NCBI GenBank assembly: GCA_946481625.1
Contig: CAMLOZ010000218.1
Location: 1-6,506 of the forward strand
Direction: 5' to 3'
From: an uncultured Haloferula sp.
GTDB lineage: Bacteria; Verrucomicrobiota; Verrucomicrobiae; Verrucomicrobiales; Akkermansiaceae
Length of the DNA: 6,506 nucleotides
Program-made: the position numbers and the translations under genes
The notes under the pieces: model-generated
Told to the model about the DNA's origin: nothing
Database searches by the model: none
The model's input: only the letters and a program-made list of their open reading frames with translations
Shown: one piece after another, positions 1 to 5,566 of the stretch
Position numbering within the stretch: position 1 is the stretch's first letter
How the letters are laid out: the number at the start of each line of letters is the position of its first letter

Positions 1-437
1 GGACGGATCAGGAGAAGATCGTCGCGGAGGTGACCGCACTTCAGGAACAAAAGGACGCCGAGCTTTCCAAAACCCTCGCCGCCCTGGACGACAAGACCTT
101 GATCGACCGCTGGTCGAAGGACCCGGCCATCGTCGCCGCCGGCGAGGCCACCTACTCGGTCAGTTGCGTGGCCTGCCATGCCGCCGACCTCACCGCCACC
201 CTGGATGCCGGCGGCACCAAGGTCCCCTTGCCCGGCCGCCCGCTCACGGACGGCCACTGGGAATACGGCTCCAAGCCGATGGAGATCTTCAAGGTGATCA
301 ACGAAGGCACCCCGCCGGAAGCTCCCGGACTGAACGGTGCGAGGATGCAGGCCTGGGGCCAGATGCTCACGCCGAAGCAGGTCGCGGAAGTCACCGCCTT
401 CCTCATCTCGAGGAACCCGAAGGACTTCGGCGGCTGA
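1..437 (+). CDS. ccoP: cbb3 oxidase subunit III CcoP, C-terminal part (5' truncated by window)
   Basis: This is the 3' end of a cytochrome c gene whose beginning lies before the window; the frame is open from base 3, so the GTG at 30 is not a believable start. CcoP is the membrane-anchored cytochrome c that passes electrons to the CcoNO core. Visible are a charged, helix-like linker of about 50 residues, one CVACH heme-binding motif (first Cys at 165-167, His at 177-179), the CcoP-like block GRPLTDGHWEYG, and a likely axial Met (345-347) in RMQAWGQMLTP, then a final helix. Only one heme motif is visible, and the upstream part looks like a linker rather than the end of another heme domain, suggesting a single-heme CcoP. 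Assignment to CcoP rather than a generic cytochrome c relies on the WEYG/AWG pattern and on downstream ccoG and ccoI. The gene ends 29 bases before the next start. Confidence 0.85.
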   Translation, partial: TDQEKIVAEVTALQEQKDAELSKTLAALDDKTLIDRWSKDPAIVAAGEATYSVSCVACHAADLTATLDAGGTKVPLPGRPLTDGHWEYGSKPMEIFKVINEGTPPEAPGLNGARMQAWGQMLTPKQVAEVTAFLISRNPKDFGG

Positions 438-466
438 ACCCCGCTTCCCCTTTCCCCCACCCAACC

Positions 467-682
467 ATGAAAACCGAACACTCCGTGAATGGAGAATCCC
501 GCCCTTCGCTGGGCGAACGCCTGATCGGGCATATCGTCCAGACGGTCCCGGAGGGCATCGCCCTCTGCGAATTCGATTGTTCCGCGACCGAGTGCTCCCC
601 GGAAACCTGGAACCACTGCAAGCGACGCCTGGAATCGCTGGGACAAACCGTGGAAACGGCCAAAGCCCCGGGCCTGACTTAG
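467..682 (+). CDS. Unrecognised 71-residue protein with a four-cysteine cluster
   Basis: A short gene starting ATG at 467 and ending TAG at 680-682. I do not recognise the family. It is soluble, with no signal peptide or membrane span. The first half reads as an amphipathic helix (GERLIGHIVQTVPEGI), followed by C34-x3-C38-x4-C43-x7-C51 (CEFDC, TEC, HC) and a basic helix-like segment with KRRLESLG. His50 lies beside Cys51. Four cysteines within 18 residues could bind a metal ion (Zn, Cu or Fe) or form disulfides; this is inference. It sits between ccoP and ccoG in the same direction, so a role in oxidase assembly, metal supply or regulation is plausible. No Shine-Dalgarno precedes it; the leader 438-466 is a pyrimidine-rich tract. 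Support for coding is the first ATG after ccoP, the orderly Cys spacing, and tight placement. A chance ORF in GC-rich DNA cannot be excluded. Confidence 0.65.
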   Translation: MKTEHSVNGESRPSLGERLIGHIVQTVPEGIALCEFDCSATECSPETWNHCKRRLESLGQTVETAKAPGLT

Positions 683-798
683 CCGGGGCGACCACCCGGG
701 ATCCCGCCCTCCCTCGCCTTCTCAGACGATCCGCGCATTCTCCGCCATGGGATGCGGAGCCTGAGCCTGCCGTCCAGCCCATAGTCCCGGCACTCCGC
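683..798 (+). other. Non-coding gap before ccoG
   Basis: These 116 bases between the small Cys-rich gene and ccoG hold no ORF above about 10 codons with an ATG start. The only structure seen is a 6-bp perfect hairpin, CTCCGC (740-745) with GCGGAG (754-759) around an 8-base loop, with no T-tract after it, so it is not a typical terminator. No promoter with good -35 and -10 boxes was recognised. It may act as a processing or spacer region in the operon mRNA. Confidence 0.4.
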
Positions 799-2199
799 AT
801 GGCCGTCCAGGCACCCAAACAACCGAACCTCGACTCCGTCACGACCATCAATCGCGACGGCTCGCACCACTTCCTCCACACGGCGGACGTGAGCGGGAAG
901 TGGACCACCGCGCGACGGATCTTCGGCGCCCTGCTCATCGCGATCTACATCCTGCTGCCCTGGATCCCGGTGAACGGGAGCCCCGCGCTCTTCTTCGATG
1001 TCGAACACCGGCAGTTCCACGTCTTCGGCCTCACGCTGGTGCCGCAGGACCTCTGGGTGATGTTCTTCGGCATCACCGGATTGGGCTTCACGCTCTTCTT
1101 CGTCACCTCCTTGCTGGGACGCCTCTGGTGCGGCTGGGCCTGCCCCTACACCGTGTTCCTCGATCACGTCTTCCGCCGGATCGAACGCCTGGCCGAAGGC
1201 GATTCCGTGGCCCGCCGCAGGCTCGCCGCAGCCCCTTGGACGGGCGGCAAGATCGCCCGCCGCTTGACCAAGCACGGGCTCTACCTTCTCAGCGCGACCT
1301 TGATCGCCCACGTCTTCCTCTCCTACTTCGTCTCGCTCCCCCGGCTCTACCAGCACATGCAGGAGGGACCGCTCGCCCATGCCACCGCCTTCGGCATCGT
1401 GGTCTTCCTCACCCTCGCCCTGTGGTTTTGCTTCGGGTGGTTCCGCGAGCAGTTCTGCGTGATCATGTGCCCCTACGGCCGCTTGCAGAGCGCGCTGACG
1501 GATGACGACACCGTCGTCATCGGCTACGATGAACGCCGTGGCGAGCCGCGCGGCGCGAAGGGCAAGACCACCGGAGCCTGCATCGACTGCCGACGCTGCG
1601 TGAATGTCTGCCCCACCGGCATCGATATCCGGAACGGCCTCCAGCTCGAGTGCATCGGCTGCGCCGCCTGCATCGATGCCTGCGACGACATCATGGAAAA
1701 GATCGGTCGGCCGAAGGGCCTGGTCCGCTACGATTCCCTCAACGGGCTCACCGGCAAGAAGCGCCGTATCCTGCGGCCGCGCGTGGTCGCCTACACGCTC
1801 CTCGGCCTGCTCGGCCTCGCCGCCTTCTCGATCGCCGGTTATCTCCGCGCGAAACCCTTCACCGCCGACTTCAGCCGCATGCGCGGTGCGCCCTTCTATG
1901 CGGACACCACCGCCGTGCGGAACCACTACCAGGTGCGGATCCACAACAAGCGCAACCAAGCGGGGAGTTTCACCCTGCATCTCGCCGGAGCCCCCGCGGG
2001 CTTCACGCTCAGCGGCGCGGACACGGCGGTGGAGATACCCGCCCGCGGTGAAATCACCCGGCCCGCCATCGTCATCGCGCCTGCCGGTTCCTACCGCGGT
2101 GCCACCGATCTCACCCTGGAAGCCCGCCTCGAGCCCGGCGGCGTGGTCCTCCGCCACAAGGTCCGCTTCCTCGGACCGGAAACCTCTCCACAACCCTGA
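799..2199 (+). CDS. ccoG: CcoG/FixG, membrane polyferredoxin for cbb3 oxidase maturation
   Basis: CcoG is an inner-membrane iron-sulfur protein needed for cbb3 oxidase biogenesis; in studied bacteria it reduces Cu(II) to Cu(I) for the copper delivery path. The 466-residue product matches the usual family length. Membrane segments lie near residues 40-58, 84-105, 159-178, 197-215 and 329-347. CGWACPYT (111-118) and CVIMCPYGR (220-228) are typical of the NapH/CcoG family. Two 4Fe-4S binding sets follow: C261, C264, C267, C271 (CIDCRRCVNVCP) and C285, C288, C291, C295 (CIGCAACIDAC). Residues from about 355 form the periplasmic Ig-like FixG C-terminal domain (NHYQVRIHNKRNQ). The ATG at 799 is chosen because it gives the expected N-terminus; the frame stays open upstream to 337, but that extension is Arg/Pro-rich and overlaps ccoP and the small gene. 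No Shine-Dalgarno is visible. The next gene starts 6 bases after its stop, implying co-transcription. Confidence 0.96.
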   Translation: MAVQAPKQPNLDSVTTINRDGSHHFLHTADVSGKWTTARRIFGALLIAIYILLPWIPVNGSPALFFDVEHRQFHVFGLTLVPQDLWVMFFGITGLGFTLFFVTSLLGRLWCGWACPYTVFLDHVFRRIERLAEGDSVARRRLAAAPWTGGKIARRLTKHGLYLLSATLIAHVFLSYFVSLPRLYQHMQEGPLAHATAFGIVVFLTLALWFCFGWFREQFCVIMCPYGRLQSALTDDDTVVIGYDERRGEPRGAKGKTTGACIDCRRCVNVCPTGIDIRNGLQLECIGCAACIDACDDIMEKIGRPKGLVRYDSLNGLTGKKRRILRPRVVAYTLLGLLGLAAFSIAGYLRAKPFTADFSRMRGAPFYADTTAVRNHYQVRIHNKRNQAGSFTLHLAGAPAGFTLSGADTAVEIPARGEITRPAIVIAPAGSYRGATDLTLEARLEPGGVVLRHKVRFLGPETSPQP

Positions 2200-2205
2200 T
2201 CCCTC

Positions 2206-2358
2206 ATGAATCCCACCGACAGCCGCCCCGCCTTCTTCGTCCGCCATCCCTGGCTCTTCGTCGTCTTCGCCTTCCTGCTCCTGATCACCGCATGGAGCAC
2301 CCTGATCATGGTCGCGATGAAGAATTCGCCGCAGACCATCGAAACCACCGCGAAGTAA
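2206..2358 (+). CDS. 50-residue single-span membrane protein in the ccoH/fixH position
   Basis: An ATG at 2206, 6 bases after the ccoG stop, opens a 50-codon frame ending TAA at 2356-2358. The product has a short polar N-terminus with basic residues (R7, R13), one strongly hydrophobic helix (about residues 16-37, beginning HPWLFVVFAF), then a polar tail KNSPQTIETTAK. The N-in topology expected from the positive charges would put the tail in the periplasm. In ordinary ccoGHIS operons this place is taken by FixH/CcoH, a protein of roughly 150 residues with one N-terminal span and a periplasmic domain that contacts the oxidase. The aromatic-Pro-Trp start of the helix resembles the FixH span, but the periplasmic domain is absent, and the SafE-like gene begins only 14 bases downstream, leaving no room for a frameshifted remainder. 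It could be a minimal FixH-like protein or a CcoQ-like small subunit. The tight fit between two genes supports real coding. Confidence 0.72.
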   Translation: MNPTDSRPAFFVRHPWLFVVFAFLLLITAWSTLIMVAMKNSPQTIETTAK

Positions 2359-2372
2359 CCGCATACGCATCC

Positions 2373-3086
2373 ATGGACCTGACCCTCGCCGGAGCGCTCC
2401 TCGCGGGCCTCGCCACCAGCCTGCATTGTGCCGGCATGTGCGGGCCGCTCGCCTGCGGCATCGGCGCCTTTGCCAAGAGCGATGGCCAGCGCCTCGCCGC
2501 CGCCTCCGCCTATCACGGCGGCAGGCTGGTCGCATACTCGGTGCTGGGCGGCATCTGCGGGGCGCTCGGTCGGGAGCCGCTCGGCTGGTTCTTCCATTCG
2601 CCCGCCGTGCTGCTCCCGTGGGCGATGGTGCTGGCCCTCTTGCTTCTCGCCACCGGTTTGGACAAGAAGATCCCGCGGCCCGCCTTTCTCACCCGCATCG
2701 CGATCCGCGCCCGCTTCAAGGCCCAGCGCATGTCCGCGATCGCCGGGGGAGCGCTCACCGGCCTGCTCACCCCGTTCCTGCCCTGCGGCCCGCTCTACGC
2801 CATGCTCCTCGCGCTCCTCACCGCGGGGAGTGCCGCCCGCGGCGCGGAAATCGCTTTCGCCTTCGGGATCGGCACCGTCCCCCTGCTATGGGCGGCGCAG
2901 CGCGGATTTCACCAACTCCGCCACCACCTTTCGCCCGCGAATCTCGCCCGGATCCAGCGCGGAATGGCACTCGCCACCGCGCTCGTGCTGGCCTGGCGTC
3001 TCCACGACACCTTGCCCTTCAAGGCCCACCCCGCCGGGGAAGAACTCCCCTCCTGCTGTCATGACAAGGCCTCCGGCACCAACTGA
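2373..3086 (+). CDS. SafE/DsbD_2-like transmembrane protein of the cbb3 maturation operon
   Basis: A 237-residue polytopic membrane protein of the family usually named sulfite exporter TauE/SafE or cytochrome c biogenesis transmembrane region (DsbD_2, PF13386 as known from memory). The first helix carries SLHCAGMCGPLACG (H18, C19, M22, C23, C28) and a central helix carries TPFLPCGPLY (C138), the paired Cys/Pro-Cys-Gly pattern of this family, built as two pseudo-repeat halves. Hydrophobic spans lie near residues 5-30, 50-66, 77-97, 122-150, 156-175 and 196-208. The C-terminus ends in a short tail with CCH (228-230). In many proteobacteria a relative lies next to ccoS and ccoI and is thought to help copper or thiol handling for cbb3; sulfite export is not supported by this context. 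ATG 2373 is chosen because the protein then begins directly with the first span; an upstream in-frame ATG at 2292 would overlap the 50-residue gene. Confidence 0.88.
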   Translation: MDLTLAGALLAGLATSLHCAGMCGPLACGIGAFAKSDGQRLAAASAYHGGRLVAYSVLGGICGALGREPLGWFFHSPAVLLPWAMVLALLLLATGLDKKIPRPAFLTRIAIRARFKAQRMSAIAGGALTGLLTPFLPCGPLYAMLLALLTAGSAARGAEIAFAFGIGTVPLLWAAQRGFHQLRHHLSPANLARIQRGMALATALVLAWRLHDTLPFKAHPAGEELPSCCHDKASGTN

Positions 3087-3136
3087 CCGCGCACGGATAC
3101 GCGCCGCTTGCAGCAATCCATGCGTAGTGGGTTTCA

Positions 3137-3160
3137 TCCCCGGCCGACATCCTGCGGGGA
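3137..3160 (+). promoter_or_regulatory. Candidate hairpin covering the purine tract abutting the ccoI start
   Basis: TCCCC at 3137-3141 can pair with GGGGA at 3156-3160, extended by GC (3143-3144) with GC (3154-3155) across one bulged G. The right arm is the only purine-rich tract near the ccoI start and it touches the ATG directly, so a folded mRNA could hide the start region. Such hairpins arise easily by chance in DNA this rich in GC, so function is only a suggestion. Confidence 0.25.
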
Positions 3161-5566
3161 ATGCGCCCCTGCCAACACTGCGGCACACGCTTCACGCCAC
3201 GGGGCGCGGGCGAGCTGTACTGCTGCCGCGGCTGCGAGTATGTGGCGGCGATGATCCGCGAGCAGGGCCTCGGCCGCTACTACGAGCTGAAGGATAGCGC
3301 CAGCGCCGCACCGGTCCGGAGCCGCCCCTTTGAAAACCACGACTTCTCCTGGCTCCCGCCCGCCGCCGCGGCGGCCGAAGAGGCCCGGACCCCGGACGGC
3401 GTGGCGGAGCTGGAATGCGCGGTGGAAGGGATCTCCTGCATCGGCTGCGTGTGGCTCATGGACCGCCTCTTCCAGCGCCATCCCGGAGCGATCCGCGCCG
3501 CGGCGAACCCCGCCACCGGCCGGCTTCATCTCGAATGGCAGGCCGGGAATTGCGATCTGGCCGCTTTCGCCCGCGAGCTGGCAGGCTTCGGCTACGTCAC
3601 CGCGCCCGCGAGCCGCCACACGGAGGCCCGCCGCGGCCGCGAACTGGCGGGCCGGCTCGGCCTCTGCGGGGCCTTCGCCCTGAATGCGATGGGCTTCTCG
3701 CTGCCGGTCTATCTCGGCATGCCCGCGGACTTCGAGTTCGCCGGTCTCTTCCGCCTGATCGCCTTCGCCTCCGCCACGCTGGCGATGCTCGTCGGCGGGG
3801 GCTACTTCGCGAGCCGTGCCTGGCGGGCACTCCGGCAAGGAACCCTCCACATCGACCTGCCGATCACCCTCGGCCTGATCGCCGCCTACGCCGGATCCAT
3901 CGTCGGCTGGGCCAGCGGGGAGGAAACCCTCGTCTATTTCGATTTCGTCGCCACCTTCGTCTTCCTGATGCTCCTCGGGCGGCAGGTGCAAACCTCCGCC
4001 GTGGAACGGAACCGCCTCCGGCTCGTCCGTCGCTCGCCGCTTCCCGAATCCGTCGCCAGCGACGGCCGCTTGCTGCAGCTCGACGCCATCGCCCCGGGCA
4101 CCCGCTTCGACCTCGAGCCGGGCAAGGCGCTGCCCGTGGCCGCGGTCCTTTGCTCCGCCGATGCCGAGGTCTCCCTGGAATGGATCCATGGCGAAGCCGA
4201 TCCCGTCGCGATGCGCTCGGGGGCGCGGCTGCCCGCCGGTGCCATCCTGCTCAGCCGCGAACCGGTCCATGTGACAGCGGATGAAGCATGGGAGGATTCG
4301 CTGATCTCCAAGCTCGCCGCCACCACCGATCTCGACCGGGGCTCGCCGGTCTTCCAGCGGCTCCTGAGCGTGTATCTCGCCGTGGTGCTGGCGCTCGGCG
4401 CGCTCGTCTTCGCCGTTTGGGCCGCGCTCGGCGATTGGCGCGGCGGGCTTCAGGCGATGATCTCGGTTTTCGTCGTCTCCTGCCCCTGCGCGCTCGGCGT
4501 CGCGGTGCCCTTGGCGGACGAATGGGCGGCCGCCCGTCTCGCGCGGGCCGGAGCCTTCGTCCGCCGCGCCAGTCTCTGGCCCCGCCTCCGCCGGGTGAAA
4601 CACGTGATCTTCGACAAGACCGGCACGCTGACCTTGGAACGTCCCGTCCTGGAAAATCCGCAGGCGGTCGATTCGCTCGAGGTAGCCGCCGCCCTCGCGC
4701 TGGCCCGCTTGACCCGCGGCTCGCTCCACCCGGTATCCCGCACCCTGCTGGAAGCCCTCGGCGTCCGCGGCCAGCGCCTGCTGGAGACGGTCGGCCCCGT
4801 CGCCATCGAGGAAATCCCCGGCAAGGGCGTGCGCTGCGAGGCGGAGGATGGCGAATGGTTCCTCGGCAAGGGAGCCACGGGCACCGAACTGCGCCACGCC
4901 GGGCATCTCGTGGCCAGCTTCACCTTCGCGGATTCCCTGCGTCCCGGCGCTCTGGAAACGGTCCGCGAGCTCCGGAAGCGCGGACTCTCCCTGCACATCC
5001 TGTCGGGCGATGCCCCGGACAAGGTCGCCCGGCTCGCCCGCGCCTTGGGGCTTCCTGCCGAAGCCGCCGCGGGCGGTTTGTCACCCGTCGAAAAGGCCGC
5101 CCGGGTCGCCGCCCTGGATCGTCAGAACACCCTTTACGTCGGCGATGGCGCGAACGACTCGCTGGCCTTCGACGCCGCCTTCGTCACCGCGACACCGGTG
5201 GTGGACCGCAGCCTGCTCGAATCGAAGGCGGACTTCTATGCCCTGGGTTCCGGCCTCGGCTACCTCACCGAGGCCTTTTCCGCCGCCGATGCCCGCGCCT
5301 GCGGGGTGCGCCGCGCCTTCGCCTTCGCCTTGAGCTACAATCTCGCGGTGGTCGCATTGGCCGCCACCGCCTGCATGAGCCCCCTCCTGGCCGCCGTCCT
5401 CATGCCCCTGAGTTCCATCGTTTCCATCCTGCTCGCGGCTTCCGCCCCGCGAACACCTTTGATTGATCAACCGAAAAAAAACCGTTATGGTCACCTTACT
5501 GTCCCATTCAATGCCAGATTCCTCGAAGAAGCCGGTGAACAGCCAGTTCGAAGCCACCCTGCATGA
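3161..5566 (+). CDS. ccoI: CcoI/FixI copper-exporting P1B-type ATPase for cbb3 oxidase
   Basis: CcoI pumps Cu(I) across the inner membrane for insertion into the CuB site of cbb3 oxidase. The 801-residue product starts with a treble-clef metal-binding domain (C4, C7, C22, C25) typical of CcoI-type pumps, then an HMA domain with CIGC (C93, C96). Membrane spans flank an actuator domain with HGEAD (343-347) in place of the usual TGES. The transport motif CPC is at 441-443, the phosphorylated Asp at D485 (DKTGTLT), the nucleotide-domain HP at 523-524, GKG at 554-556, SGD at 615-617 and GDGAND at 661-666. YN (726-727) and MPLSS (748-752) are the copper-site motifs of the last two spans. The ATG is the first after an in-frame TAG at 3125. 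GGGGA abuts the ATG, too close for a normal Shine-Dalgarno. The last 38 or so residues run past the normal end into AT-rich DNA and overlap the regulator gene. No ccoS follows. Confidence 0.95.
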   Translation: MRPCQHCGTRFTPRGAGELYCCRGCEYVAAMIREQGLGRYYELKDSASAAPVRSRPFENHDFSWLPPAAAAAEEARTPDGVAELECAVEGISCIGCVWLMDRLFQRHPGAIRAAANPATGRLHLEWQAGNCDLAAFARELAGFGYVTAPASRHTEARRGRELAGRLGLCGAFALNAMGFSLPVYLGMPADFEFAGLFRLIAFASATLAMLVGGGYFASRAWRALRQGTLHIDLPITLGLIAAYAGSIVGWASGEETLVYFDFVATFVFLMLLGRQVQTSAVERNRLRLVRRSPLPESVASDGRLLQLDAIAPGTRFDLEPGKALPVAAVLCSADAEVSLEWIHGEADPVAMRSGARLPAGAILLSREPVHVTADEAWEDSLISKLAATTDLDRGSPVFQRLLSVYLAVVLALGALVFAVWAALGDWRGGLQAMISVFVVSCPCALGVAVPLADEWAAARLARAGAFVRRASLWPRLRRVKHVIFDKTGTLTLERPVLENPQAVDSLEVAAALALARLTRGSLHPVSRTLLEALGVRGQRLLETVGPVAIEEIPGKGVRCEAEDGEWFLGKGATGTELRHAGHLVASFTFADSLRPGALETVRELRKRGLSLHILSGDAPDKVARLARALGLPAEAAAGGLSPVEKAARVAALDRQNTLYVGDGANDSLAFDAAFVTATPVVDRSLLESKADFYALGSGLGYLTEAFSAADARACGVRRAFAFALSYNLAVVALAATACMSPLLAAVLMPLSSIVSILLAASAPRTPLIDQPKKNRYGHLTVPFNARFLEEAGEQPVRSHPA
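5463..5491 (+). promoter_or_regulatory. Candidate sigma-70-type promoter for the PocR-AraC gene, inside the end of ccoI
   Basis: An AT-rich island stands out from the GC-rich background at about 5456-5520. TTGATC (5463-5468) and TATGGT (5486-5491), each 4 of 6 matches to the sigma-70 boxes, are 17 bases apart and bracket a run of eight A (5474-5481). Transcription would begin near 5498, shortly before ATG 5511. The TTGATC box lies in a palindrome, TTGATCAA (5463-5470). Assigned by eye from the consensus only. Confidence 0.35.

Noticed and set aside
740..759. Six-bp hairpin upstream of ccoG as a terminator or riboswitch element
   Set aside because: No T-tract and no further conserved structure; a single short stem of this kind is common by chance at this GC content.
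337..798. N-terminal extension of ccoG back to the upstream ATG at 337
   Set aside because: The extension overlaps ccoP and the small Cys-rich gene, is Arg/Pro-rich and unlike any CcoG N-terminus; starting at 799 gives the usual length.
679..2535. Long open frame on the - strand (618 codons) opposite ccoG
   Set aside because: Its translation is rich in Arg, Gly, Glu and Ala with no domain or hydrophobic pattern, and it lies opposite a clear ccoG. Long antisense frames are expected in GC-rich DNA.
2373..3086. Literal function as a sulfite exporter
   Set aside because: The name comes from a broad family. The Cys-containing SLHC-GMCG helix and placement between ccoG and ccoI point to copper or thiol handling for cbb3 assembly instead.
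3134..4996. Long open frame on the - strand (620 codons) opposite ccoI
   Set aside because: Low-complexity composition with no recognisable motif, fully opposite a P-type ATPase with intact catalytic motifs; a codon-bias shadow.
5459..5470. FNR-like box TTGAT-TG-ATCAA near the regulator promoter
   Set aside because: The two half-sites match the FNR/ANR consensus, but the spacer is 2 bases instead of 4, so a normal dimer would not fit; it also overlaps ccoI coding sequence. Tempting given FNR control of cbb3 genes elsewhere, but not supported.
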